Assembly (NCBI GenBank): GCA_004297485.1
Contig: SCTM01000282.1
Location: forward strand, 1-35,007
DNA: 35,007 nt
Direction: 5' to 3'
DNA from: Rhodospirillaceae bacterium
Lineage (GTDB): Bacteria > Pseudomonadota > Alphaproteobacteria > Rhodospirillales > Rhodospirillaceae
In this document: positions 1 through 7,672 of the stretch, piece by piece
Layout: the number at the start of each line of letters is the position of its first letter
Numbering within the stretch: the first letter of the stretch is position 1
The notes under the pieces: generated by a model
Told to the model about the DNA's origin: nothing
Databases searched by the model: none
Seen by the model: only the letters and a program-made list of their open reading frames with translations
Position numbers and translations under genes: made by a program

Positions 1-1360
1 CCTTTAGCCGCTCCCCACCCGGAGTGCGCACTTCTCCAATCTCCGAGAGATGATTGGGAAACATGTAAGTGGATGGCGCGCATGCATCACCCAAGTAATA
101 TAAAATCGGTAAGCGGTTAAAGACGAATGGACAGCCCTGTGTTTTGTGGGCTTTCATATATGCCCCGATCGCGTAGATATCCGCCGGCTCTCCGCGTTGT
201 AACGCGTTTATATCTGCGATTAGATACGACGCCGTCACGGGTAGGACTAGAAGGGCCGCCAGTCCTCCATATCCATGGAGACCGTGCCGCAGCACCGCTG
301 CGCATCGGCCCGCTACATTCATCCGTTCAGTGAAGCGCAAAAATCCAAAACTCGTGAGCAACGCCAGCGGAGCAAGCGTCGGTAGAAAATAGTGCCGCTC
401 CGGAATGCCCAACATTATCGCTCCAGCAAACGCGGCAAGAATCCAAAGCGCAATCATTCTCAAGGCGACGGCTCGTTCCTGTGACCGCCTATCAAAGAAA
501 ATAAGCCATACGCCATAAGCGGCGAATGGCAGAAACGCGACTCCAAATGAGCTCGATTCTAGAAATCGCCGCGCATACTCCTGCGCATTTAAGCGCCAAA
601 GCACTTTGGTAAAAATTGATTCAAAGTTGGCCGCGAAGAATTCGTGCCAATGCCCAATTGCAGCATAGGTAGCCCCGACGAGCAGCGTGGGCAAGAGCCC
701 ACAGAACGCCATTCCACCAGCGAGCACTGCGAGGCCCTGCACCTTCAACACGCCGCGATGCCAAATCGTGACGAGCAGATAGAGCGACAGAGCGACTGCT
801 TCCACGACGCATGTGTATTGGATCTGCATTGCCAGCCCAAACAATAGACAGGCCGCAAACGCACGGAGGGTTACTCTGCACTGACTCAGGGGCTCTTCGT
901 CGGAAATGGGCCGTAATATGATCGCAACCGCTATCGTCACAGGGAGGTTGTAGAAGATGGGAGTCTGACCACCCGGACCATCCATGAGCATCACAGCTAC
1001 TGCATAAATCGCGGCCGCGAAGAATGGGATGCGCCTATCATCGAGCCGACGTCCGATGCGCATAATAATCGCGCCGGTCGCGACCACAAAAAAAGCGGCT
1101 ATAATTTGATAACCCAGGATCGCATTCTTGAACGCCACAATGGCGACCGCGTAAATCGCGAAAATGCCGATCGGCTTGCGATCCCAAACATCAACATAGG
1201 GAACTAAGCCGCCGTTAATCCATTTGTCAGCAAGAGCAAGGTAGAATTGTTCGTCAATATGAATTGCGGGACTGTTAAAATATGGCCAACGCAAGATGGC
1301 GACGAATGCGGCGAGAATCACCAGGTGCCAGAATTTCGTGGCGATGCGCGACGGTACCAA
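1..1360 (-). CDS. GT-C type membrane glycosyltransferase (GT39/ArnT-like), C-terminus beyond left edge
   Basis: Reading the minus strand from 1360 gives an uninterrupted frame of about 453 codons to the left edge. The only usable start is TTG at 1360: a stop in this frame lies at 1388-1390, there is no ATG or GTG between, and AAGGGG sits 6 bases upstream. The protein has a hydrophobic N-terminal helix (about residues 10-25), then a first outside loop with the acidic pair D36-E37 in HIDEQFY and a later WDRKPIG, followed by many hydrophobic segments. This layout is that of the PMT/ArnT/RgtA-type GT-C enzymes, which use polyprenyl-phosphate sugars at the periplasmic face. The substrate is unknown. 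It is read in the same direction as the neighbouring prophage block but separated from it by a plus-strand gene, so it is probably host, though a moron is possible. Confidence 0.85.
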   Translation of the reverse strand, partial: MVPSRIATKFWHLVILAAFVAILRWPYFNSPAIHIDEQFYLALADKWINGGLVPYVDVWDRKPIGIFAIYAVAIVAFKNAILGYQIIAAFFVVATGAIIMRIGRRLDDRRIPFFAAAIYAVAVMLMDGPGGQTPIFYNLPVTIAVAIILRPISDEEPLSQCRVTLRAFAACLLFGLAMQIQYTCVVEAVALSLYLLVTIWHRGVLKVQGLAVLAGGMAFCGLLPTLLVGATYAAIGHWHEFFAANFESIFTKVLWRLNAQEYARRFLESSSFGVAFLPFAAYGVWLIFFDRRSQERAVALRMIALWILAAFAGAIMLGIPERHYFLPTLAPLALLTSFGFLRFTERMNVAGRCAAVLRHGLHGYGGLAALLVLPVTASYLIADINALQRGEPADIYAIGAYMKAHKTQGCPFVFNRLPILYYLGDACAPSTYMFPNHLSEIGEVRTPGGERLK

Positions 1361-1574
1361 TCCATACCCCTTACATGTTTGTAAGCTTCACATTGCTTCA
1401 TAATTGACGTGATCTCAACATTCAACTGCCGCAATCGAACGCAATATTCACTCCCATCGGATCACGCACGGTTCTCCTGGATCCAACAGCATTCAGGCCC
1501 AATCGCCTGGACCGCCATCGAGGCCAGAAGTGCGAACCGGACGAAACGGGTCCGTCATACATGAGGAGATAAAC

Positions 1575-1853
1575 ATGCGTATCTTCAAGCTTGCGATGGC
1601 GTCGGTGCTAGCCCTAGGACTAGCCGTGCCTGCCTTTGCCCAAACCGCCGCAACAGCGACAGTCGGAACCGATACAGCTCCCGCGAAAACCGGGACAAAG
1701 ACAGTAGCAACGGTGACTGCGGATACAAAGTCTGACACGAAAATCACTTCGACAACAGCATCGCACGCGCCGAAAGTGACCTCGCTACACAAGACCTCTC
1801 ATAAGAAGCAGGAACAGAAGAAAACGGCGGAGTCCGCAACTTCCAAAATGTAG
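1575..1853 (+). CDS. small exported Thr/Ala/Lys-rich protein
   Basis: The start is the ATG at 1575, preceded by GAGGAG at 1563-1568. An in-frame upstream start at 1530 would only add 15 residues ahead of the signal peptide. The 92-residue product has a clear Sec signal peptide: Arg2 and Lys5, a hydrophobic core to about residue 18, and an AFA-Q cleavage site after residue 22. The mature part is low-complexity, dominated by Thr, Ala, Ser and Lys, with a basic KTSHKKQEQKK stretch near the C-terminus. Such short exported proteins are common in alphaproteobacteria and have no assigned role. It lies between the GT-C gene and the convergent prophage lysis genes and is followed by a hairpin. Whether it is host or phage cargo cannot be told. 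Confidence 0.7.
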   Translation: MRIFKLAMASVLALGLAVPAFAQTAATATVGTDTAPAKTGTKTVATVTADTKSDTKITSTTASHAPKVTSLHKTSHKKQEQKKTAESATSKM

Positions 1854-1893
1854 ACGCCACATAATGCGCTGCGATTAACGACAAAAATGCGTT

Positions 1894-1926
1894 TAACGCC
1901 CCCACCAAAATATGGTGGGGGCGTTA
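1894..1926. terminator. 13-bp perfect hairpin between convergent genes
   Basis: TAACGCCCCCACC (1894-1906) pairs exactly with GGTGGGGGCGTTA (1914-1926) around a 7-base AAAATAT loop. It lies between the plus-strand exported protein and the minus-strand Rz1 gene. On the minus strand it is followed after a few bases by a run of five T, so it best suits termination of the lysis operon. It may work in both directions. Confidence 0.7.
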
Positions 1927-1949
1927 GATTGTAGCAGTTCCAGCCCGCT

Positions 1950-2246
1950 CTACGGCAAAGGCGATGCAGGCAACCTCTTGTTCGCTTCATTCATGATGCG
2001 CACCAAAGCGGCGAGGTTTTGCTTACAGTCAGTCAGCGCCTCCTCGAAATCCAAAATGATAAGCGCTGCATCCCGTTGAGTGGCCTTTTGGCTAGGGCGA
2101 TGAGGGCCATCTTGACACGTGATCAGATTTCCCGGTGGCGGAGGCATTGGCATTGCTTCCAACTTCGTCACCATTTTCCCCTGACAGCCCGTCAAGAACC
2201 CGGCGCAGCACAGGAGCGAGAGGACCGTCGTCGGTCGGAGGCGCAT
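1950..2246 (-). CDS. Rz1-like outer-membrane spanin lipoprotein
   Basis: The 98-residue product starts with a lipoprotein signal: basic residues, a hydrophobic core and the lipobox LTGC with Cys21 as lipidation site. A short proline-rich run (MPMPPPPG) follows, as is typical of Rz1 o-spanins, which sit in the outer membrane and join the inner-membrane Rz protein to fuse the membranes at lysis. The gene starts inside the Rz-like gene in another frame and extends about 140 bases past its end. AAGGA stands about 9 bases before the ATG at 2246. It is somewhat longer than lambda Rz1. It is the last gene of the lysis cassette, just before the hairpin at 1894-1926. Confidence 0.8.
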   Translation of the reverse strand: MRLRPTTVLSLLCCAGFLTGCQGKMVTKLEAMPMPPPPGNLITCQDGPHRPSQKATQRDAALIILDFEEALTDCKQNLAALVRIMNEANKRLPASPLP

Positions 2247-2526
2247 CGACAGCTTTCCTTCTTCTCTCTGAGAACTTTCTATGCGTCACGTTCGCGTTCT
2301 GAGCCACCTGAGCCGCAATCGTGTTGGCCCGATCCATCGCTAGGCGCGCGTCCTCGGCCATGACAGCATTGTCGTTTGCAATCCGCGACACCGTATCAAG
2401 TTGCGATTCCAGGCGGCTGATATGCGCGAACCCGAGACTGCAGGCGGCTATTGAAATAGCTCCGACTACGATTCCAATCAGGCGCCAGGGAATTCCACCT
2501 GTGAACAAGAACGCTAACGGCATCAA
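2092..2526 (-). CDS. Rz-like inner-membrane spanin
   Basis: The 144-residue product has one N-terminal membrane segment (about residues 16-35) and then a hydrophilic, probably coiled-coil stretch (about 38-95, with RLESQLDTVSRIANDN at its start). This is the usual build of an i-spanin, anchored in the inner membrane with its body in the periplasm. Its ATG overlaps the stop of the endolysin gene by 4 bases, so translation is probably coupled. The Rz1-like gene lies partly inside it in another frame. Sequence identity within this family is weak in general, so the call rests on topology, overlap and position in the lysis cassette. Confidence 0.75.
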   Translation of the reverse strand: MMPLAFLFTGGIPWRLIGIVVGAISIAACSLGFAHISRLESQLDTVSRIANDNAVMAEDARLAMDRANTIAAQVAQNANVTHRKFSERRRKAVDAPPTDDGPLAPVLRRVLDGLSGENGDEVGSNANASATGKSDHVSRWPSSP

Positions 2527-3227
2527 ACCCGCCCCTCATGGCGGTCATGCCAGCGCGCATAAAGTGTCATGCCAATTCCAAAAATTACCACGGCAAGCAC
2601 CACCCATTTGAGCTGGTCAAAATAGGGCATCAGATCATTCACGGTGCCCTGCCAACCGGGCCGTGTAACAGCTGAATCCTTGAACGACGACAGGCCGGCG
2701 GTCGCGGCCGCACCGGCACCGGCGATCGCTTGACCATTGATCGTGCGGCTTGCGACAAGAGGCTTCTCCCCCTCCCCGTTCGGCACATTCTCGGCAGGCG
2801 CATCTTGAAGGTATAGCGCCGCCTCCGCAGCTCGTCTGGAAACAAGCCCGGCGAGCACGACCCCCGCGGCCTTGTTCCACAACGCAAACGCCTGAGCCGC
2901 TTCCGCGTACTTTTCCGCGTTGTGCAGCCGGGCAACCGAAGATCTTGAAAAGTTGCCGATACCAATGTTGTAGGCAAGCGAGACCATCGCAGAATGCTGA
3001 CAGTCTGTCCCTGACGGACAAATTCTGGATACGCCGGCATCGAAAATTATGAGATCCGACTGCAGCAGAATGTCCGCTTCGCCCTGTGTAATCTCCAGAT
3101 TGTCGTGAACCTCCGGCCCGGTGTGGCCGTATCCGATTGTCCAGATTCCAGCCGGGCATTGATACGCCTTCAGGCGGCATGACTCCCGCGACTTGATCAG
3201 GTCAATGCCGGCCGACGTAAGTTTCAT
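2523..3227 (-). CDS. GH24 (T4/P22-type) endolysin with C-terminal membrane anchor
   Basis: The N-terminal 145 residues are a phage lysozyme that cuts the peptidoglycan glycan backbone. Glu15, Cys24 and Thr30 have the spacing of the T4 triad E11-D20-T26, with Cys in place of Asp, a variant known in this family. The motif TIGYGHT follows. Instead of ending near residue 160, the protein continues through an Ala/Gly-rich linker to a C-terminal hydrophobic helix (about 208-223) and a basic tail. There is no N-terminal signal peptide or signal-arrest helix. GGAGGAG lies just before the ATG. The gene overlaps its neighbours by 4 bases on each side, in the order membrane protein, endolysin, Rz, Rz1. 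Confidence 0.9.
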   Translation of the reverse strand: MKLTSAGIDLIKSRESCRLKAYQCPAGIWTIGYGHTGPEVHDNLEITQGEADILLQSDLIIFDAGVSRICPSGTDCQHSAMVSLAYNIGIGNFSRSSVARLHNAEKYAEAAQAFALWNKAAGVVLAGLVSRRAAEAALYLQDAPAENVPNGEGEKPLVASRTINGQAIAGAGAAATAGLSSFKDSAVTRPGWQGTVNDLMPYFDQLKWVVLAVVIFGIGMTLYARWHDRHEGRV

Positions 3228-3559
3228 CGGCTCCTCCGCTCATCCAGGCGGTTCTCAATATTGGCAAGCATAGTCTCGATTCGGCCGAGCCGATCCGCCA
3301 ATTCCCGATCTATCGCATCGGCTCGATGTGTCGTGTCATCTAAAATCTTGTCAACGCGTTCCAGGTGATCGTCCGTTTGGCGACGCCAGGCATTGAAATC
3401 TGATACCCACCACACAGCGACGGCCGCTTGTAAAAGCAGTCCAATGATCAACGAAATGTTGATTTCCTTTTTCAAATGCCAAGGCTCGGGATATGGCTTT
3501 CCCCGGCCCGAGTCCAAATTATCGCCCGGCACAGGATGAGGCTGCTCGATACTTGGCAT
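3224..3559 (-). CDS. small membrane protein with coiled coil, holin candidate
   Basis: The start is taken as the ATG at 3559; a GTG at 3586 in the same frame would add nine residues, and neither has a strong ribosome site. The 111-residue product has a polar N-terminus, one hydrophobic helix (about residues 35-52, INISLIIGLLLQAAVAVWWV) and a long charged helix with heptad-like spacing to the C-terminus. It overlaps the endolysin start by 4 bases and lies where phages usually carry the holin. One membrane span with a cytoplasmic or periplasmic coiled coil fits class III holins or an accessory lysis protein. The function is inferred from position only. Confidence 0.65.
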   Translation of the reverse strand: MPSIEQPHPVPGDNLDSGRGKPYPEPWHLKKEINISLIIGLLLQAAVAVWWVSDFNAWRRQTDDHLERVDKILDDTTHRADAIDRELADRLGRIETMLANIENRLDERRSR

Positions 3560-3732
3560 TTCAGACCCGACTATGCATGTGACCACGTCCCCGATTGGCT
3601 ATCCGATACGGAAAGCCGACTACTGGGCGGGGTGAGACGGAGATTCGAGCAGGATTGACGCCGCGGGCCCACACCTTCGGGGACACCGCGACAACGCGCG
3701 CCCGTGTGACGTTTGGAGACCTCGGGACTTTG

Positions 3733-4125
3733 CTATCCCAACAATAGTGCGATGTTGTTCATCGCCCCAGTAATACTTCCTCCATGACCACCTCCCTTCC
3801 CTGACGAGCCATTTTGACTTTGAAGATGAGGCATCGCCGCCTGGGCCAGGGCAATGCTCTGCTGCGGATCGATTGACGGTGAACTTGCCGGCGAAGCAGG
3901 CTGTATATTCGGAGATGTATTGATGGGCGTCGCCTGAGAGGCGCCTGCGAGAGGTGGAAGTTGCTGATACGGCTGGTTCTGCTGAGACTGTTGCTGTTTT
4001 AAATAGGTCTGAATATCCCGCGCTGTGCCCAGAAGAGACGGCGAGCTGAGCGGCTGCATCTGCATGAACGGTTGCGGCTGTTGCATCGATTGCGCCCAAT
4101 GAAGAAGGCTTTGAAAATCGCTCAT
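3733..4125 (-). CDS. Gln/Pro-rich phage protein
   Basis: This 130-residue product is low in complexity, rich in Gln, Pro and Ser in its first 100 residues (for example QQPQPFMQMQPLSS and KQQQSQQNQPYQQ), with a Gly-rich patch and a hydrophobic C-terminal end (NNIALLLG). Its ATG overlaps the stop of the Asn/Ala-rich gene upstream (ATGA), so the two are probably co-translated. I do not recognise a domain. Position between the tail genes and the lysis cassette suggests a virion-associated or ejected protein. A longer frame on the same strand (3620-4186) covers it but has no recognisable content. Confidence 0.6.
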   Translation of the reverse strand: MSDFQSLLHWAQSMQQPQPFMQMQPLSSPSLLGTARDIQTYLKQQQSQQNQPYQQLPPLAGASQATPINTSPNIQPASPASSPSIDPQQSIALAQAAMPHLQSQNGSSGKGGGHGGSITGAMNNIALLLG

Positions 4126-5093
4126 AGGCTAAATCCCTTGCTGCTGCCTGAGCTGCTTCCGGAACTGTATCCCTGGCTTTGCCCACTTGTGTTCATGGTT
4201 GAACCAAACAGGGGATTCCCTGCAGCAAGGCCTGCGATACGCTGCTGAAAGCCTGCGCTGCCAAGATTCGCGAGATTGTTTGCCGCGTTGTTGTTCATGG
4301 AATTGCCGGTGACGAGATTGTTGCCGATCTGGTTTATCGACGGCATCGTGATGTTTTCTGCGGAATTCAGAATATTCGCGACGTTCTGTGCCTGAGTCTG
4401 ATAGTTCTGTGTGTTGTTGAACTCCTGCGCCGCCAAGGCATTCTGCGCGTTCAATTGACTGGCGTTGAGGGCGAATCCTGCGTTCGCGACGTTCGTGTTG
4501 GTCGCGTTCGCCGCATCACTCTGTCCGGCACCGAGCGCTGTCGTAAATCCCTGGTTTTCCAGAGAGGCCACCGTTTGCGCCCTGTTCAAATCGCTCTGGT
4601 TCAGAAACTGTCCGTCGGAAATGTTGGCTCTATCTCCGAACGCCGAACCCGCATCGCGCGAAGCGCGAAGGGCATTCAGTTGATTTGCGGCGTTCTGATC
4701 GTAATTCGCCATGGTCGAATTAACGACATTCTGGGTATAAGGACTCAGATAATTGCCCATATAGTTTGACGCCAATGCTGTTTGCGCGCTTGGCGCAGAG
4801 ATGGTCGGAGCGGAAACAGCGGGCTGTTGCGTGATCTGGCCCGGGTGCCACTGGGCCGTTCCCCAAAGCGTCTGGTTAACATCCTTAAGGAGGCCGCTCG
4901 GCGCATTCTTATTGAGTTGGTCCATATAGTAATTCGTCGCCGCCGCCTGTCCCGGCGTCGCACCGTTCATGCCAAGAATGCTGTTCCATGCGTCGGCATA
5001 ACCAGCGGGTGCGTTCGGTGTCGTGGTCGACGTGCCGGAAAAGTTACCGCTGTTATAGGAATTCTGGCTCTGGTCTTGGCCACCCGCACTCAT
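4122..5093 (-). CDS. Asn/Ala/Gln-rich virion-associated protein
   Basis: The 323-residue product is dominated by Asn, Ala, Gln and Ser. It contains the segment NYLSPYTQNVVNSTMANYDQ followed by an Arg/Ala stretch and AFGDRANI. A similar NPYTQ-V-T-AD and AFG-R pattern is, from memory, found in conserved proteins next to the tail genes of many podoviruses, probably virion or DNA-ejection proteins; the match was not tested. From about residue 165 on the protein is a long helical Asn/Ala-rich region, and it ends in a Ser/Gly-rich tail. It overlaps the genes on both sides by 4 bases. The function remains an inference. Confidence 0.7.
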   Translation of the reverse strand: MSAGGQDQSQNSYNSGNFSGTSTTTPNAPAGYADAWNSILGMNGATPGQAAATNYYMDQLNKNAPSGLLKDVNQTLWGTAQWHPGQITQQPAVSAPTISAPSAQTALASNYMGNYLSPYTQNVVNSTMANYDQNAANQLNALRASRDAGSAFGDRANISDGQFLNQSDLNRAQTVASLENQGFTTALGAGQSDAANATNTNVANAGFALNASQLNAQNALAAQEFNNTQNYQTQAQNVANILNSAENITMPSINQIGNNLVTGNSMNNNAANNLANLGSAGFQQRIAGLAAGNPLFGSTMNTSGQSQGYSSGSSSGSSKGFSL

Positions 5094-5455
5094 AGTTCCA
5101 CATCCTTATACATGAACGATCCAACCACCTTGTAATCCTTCAAGACACGGGTCCAGCCGAAGCGTCCGCCGCCCGTTATACGGCTGCAACCTTCTGCCTT
5201 TGCATATTCCACGATCTTCTTTTCGATCATGAACAACTCGGACAAATCACCTCCGACAAGAAAGCAGTTGACGGCCTTCAAACGAGGAAAGGTGACGATC
5301 TCCGTGACAATGGCTGATTTCTCACCGGCCCACAGACGCAGCCTGCCCTGCAGCAGCGCCACGAGCACGTCGTCCTCCGTGTGTGTTCCGTTGGTTTGCT
5401 CGATCGCTGGGAGGAGATATCGGCGACACGTTGCCCAAGCATCGAATATCGTCAC
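5090..5455 (-). CDS. conserved phage protein, GNAT-like fold suspected
   Basis: The 121-residue product has the pattern LWAGEKSAIVTEI, then LVGGDLSEL, GCSRITGGGRFGW and a Lys-rich end. This resembles a small conserved podoviral protein family near internal virion protein genes, thought to have an acetyltransferase (GNAT)-like fold; that assignment is from memory and untested here. The start is GTG at 5455, overlapping the stop of the tail-nozzle gene, and its own stop overlaps the next ATG. This tight coupling suggests a shared role in the assembly of the tail or the internal core. Confidence 0.65.
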   Translation of the reverse strand: MTIFDAWATCRRYLLPAIEQTNGTHTEDDVLVALLQGRLRLWAGEKSAIVTEIVTFPRLKAVNCFLVGGDLSELFMIEKKIVEYAKAEGCSRITGGGRFGWTRVLKDYKVVGSFMYKDVEL

Positions 5456-7575
5456 CGGCGCCTCATGGTGTCTTGCAGATCAAGACGGACAGCACCAAGC
5501 CGCCAGAACGTCGGCGCGCCGGTCCCGGTAAAGGTCAGCTTCGCTTCCTCGCCGTTGGCTCTGGCGCTGACCTTGCCTGTAGCGCTGTTGACACTATACG
5601 GCCCGAACGTACGTGCGCTGATTCCGCCGCCGTTGCGGATATTGGTATCCACCTGAATTTTATAACCGCCCTGCAAATCGTCGGCGTCGGGCTGAATCCC
5701 CATGAGCCGCATATGCGTATCGCCGTCACCCAGATCGAAATAGGCGCTGGCGATCGACCAGCTTCGTGCACCCCCGTCCTGGGTGAACCCCTTCTCGTGG
5801 AACCAGATCGCACCCGACGTATCGGCCGCGAGCGGATATTGGAAAATCCCGGCATCGACCCATGCCGTGCGGGCAAAGGTTCCAGTGCTCCAATGATCCT
5901 CGAGAAAGTTATAGATCACATACCGCGAGCACTCATTGCCGTCCCGGATGTCCGGATAGAGCCACCATACCTCGTTTCGCGCGGCGACAGGGAATGCATA
6001 AATTTTGTCCTGCTGCACCCACGCCAGATGATCGGTGAGGTTCCTGCGGACCGTGCTTTGGAGCGGCTGGGGAAACGACCCGTCATAGACATAGAATTCG
6101 CCAGCCGGACTCATCCAGAAGAATCGGCCCGCAACTTGGGTGATCGCGTTCGGCCCGATCAAGCCACATCCTGAGCCAACTTCGGTAAAGCTATAGACCA
6201 CGTTCGGATCAGGCACGTAACGCATCGCATAAAGCGCTGTGTCGGTCAGGATCACATTCTCCCGGTTACCCGCCATCCCCCTCACGATGCGCGATCCATT
6301 CGCTAGGGTGTAGGATCCCGCCAGGTTGGCCGTCGCTGGCGTCCAGGTCTGGTTGTTCATCTGGTCGGTCCAGGCGATGCGCAGCGCGTCGAACGCACCA
6401 TCGAACTTGCCGGATACGTCCTTATTGACGCCGCACGCCACGACGATGCGTTCCGACGTCGTGAATATGCAGGTCGCGACCGTCGGTGCATTTGTGATCT
6501 GGTTCGCGACAGTTAGCACTTTCACCGATGGGCTTGTCACGGTACCCGAGAAGCTTGCTCCCGTCAGGTTGAGTGTCTGTGTCGATGATCCAGCAAAAAA
6601 TGCGATGGCGACATGGCCAGCGGTGTTCAGTGTCGATCCGATGTTCGTGGCGCCAAGCTGCGGCTGCAACGTTCCCGCCGACCGCGCCATATCGAACTGG
6701 AGCAGATGCCATGCCCCCACCTGGCAAGTGAGGCTCGTCGAAAGCGTCGACGATGCCGTCGTGGCTGTCGCTACACCACCGGCCTGGGCCCAACCGCTGT
6801 TCAGCGTCCAACCCGCGGCAAAGGTGGTATCGCCGATCAGCTCCGACGCCGCGACGTTTGGCGCCCATTCATAGATGCCGCCGCCGCGCGGATTGGCGAT
6901 CAGGTTCTGGCCCCACTGCGTCAATGACCAGGTGCGCGGGTAAAGCGTGTATCCGGCGGACGAAGCTCCGTAGCCGCCGGAACCATAAGCACCCGTCCCA
7001 TAACCCAACCCGGCAAGACCATCCGTTTGTCCCGGCGCTAAACCAAATGCATAATTGACCGTTCCTCCGCCTGGGCCGGCCGCCGTCGCCGCCGCGGTCG
7101 TGATGACGAAATTGTTGGGGTCTGTCAGCGACACGACAGGATAGGAGCCCGACAATGTGATGCCGCCTACCGTGGCAGACTGGCTCAACACCGTAAAAAT
7201 CTGGCCGATCGCAAGACCGTGCCCGGTGATCGTGACCGTCGTTGCGGTCCCATTCGTTGTTGTAAAGGGATTGCTAACCTGGCCATAACTCGCCCTAGGC
7301 GTAATGTCCGTGACATTTCCATCCACGTCCATCGCATAGAGTTGAAGGTGGGTTCCGAACGCGGCAAAGGGGCTGCGGGCATTATTTGCCCACGTCAGAG
7401 CGCCCCGGCAAATGCCATTTAGTATTGAATTGGAAGCTTTTTCCCACCCGTAAATTGTCTCTGGAAGACTGCGCACAAACCTGATTTTATCAGCATCGAT
7501 CCAATAGCCATCGGCCTCCAGCGGGCTGTCGTCTTTGTAGATGCCCGGTTTGAAGATGAGTTTTTGGTAGGGCAT
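5452..7575 (-). CDS. tail nozzle/hub-type virion protein (podovirus)
   Basis: This is the largest phage gene, 707 residues. The N-terminus carries the hallmark FKPGIYKDDSPLEADGYW, then DKIRFVRSLPETIYGW, and a later GYGTGAYGSGGYG followed by TWSLTQWGQNLIANPRGGG. This series is typical of large beta-propeller-like proteins that close the tail tube of short-tailed phages and are sometimes annotated as DNA stabilisation protein. Two inserted Thr/Ala/Gly-rich domains (about residues 100-180 and 240-360) look like Ig-like or carbohydrate-binding additions. The protein would be a structural part of the tail tip. Upstream, the gene is separated from the other tail genes by a plus-strand glycosyltransferase gene. 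Confidence 0.85.
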   Translation of the reverse strand: MPYQKLIFKPGIYKDDSPLEADGYWIDADKIRFVRSLPETIYGWEKASNSILNGICRGALTWANNARSPFAAFGTHLQLYAMDVDGNVTDITPRASYGQVSNPFTTTNGTATTVTITGHGLAIGQIFTVLSQSATVGGITLSGSYPVVSLTDPNNFVITTAAATAAGPGGGTVNYAFGLAPGQTDGLAGLGYGTGAYGSGGYGASSAGYTLYPRTWSLTQWGQNLIANPRGGGIYEWAPNVAASELIGDTTFAAGWTLNSGWAQAGGVATATTASSTLSTSLTCQVGAWHLLQFDMARSAGTLQPQLGATNIGSTLNTAGHVAIAFFAGSSTQTLNLTGASFSGTVTSPSVKVLTVANQITNAPTVATCIFTTSERIVVACGVNKDVSGKFDGAFDALRIAWTDQMNNQTWTPATANLAGSYTLANGSRIVRGMAGNRENVILTDTALYAMRYVPDPNVVYSFTEVGSGCGLIGPNAITQVAGRFFWMSPAGEFYVYDGSFPQPLQSTVRRNLTDHLAWVQQDKIYAFPVAARNEVWWLYPDIRDGNECSRYVIYNFLEDHWSTGTFARTAWVDAGIFQYPLAADTSGAIWFHEKGFTQDGGARSWSIASAYFDLGDGDTHMRLMGIQPDADDLQGGYKIQVDTNIRNGGGISARTFGPYSVNSATGKVSARANGEEAKLTFTGTGAPTFWRLGAVRLDLQDTMRRR

Positions 7576-7672
7576 AGTATTTAGACAGCCTGATCAATGG
7601 AAAGGTTAACGTTCGGGTTTCTTCGAAAGCGAAACATAGAAATTTTCCACGTATTAATGGAACAAGCGCGCC

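Noticed and set aside
3605-3665. tRNA-like 3' end on the minus strand (CTCGAATC followed by CCCCGCCCA)
   Set aside because: No matching acceptor 5' strand, D-arm or anticodon arm can be formed, and the T-stem does not pair. It is probably chance.
3620-4186. 188-codon minus-strand frame overlapping the Gln/Pro-rich gene
   Set aside because: It would overlap the end of the Asn/Ala-rich gene, while the 130-residue frame shows exact ATGA coupling and sensible composition.
5383-6174. 263-codon plus-strand frame opposite the tail-nozzle gene
   Set aside because: Shadow of the nozzle gene, with no domain and no ribosome site.
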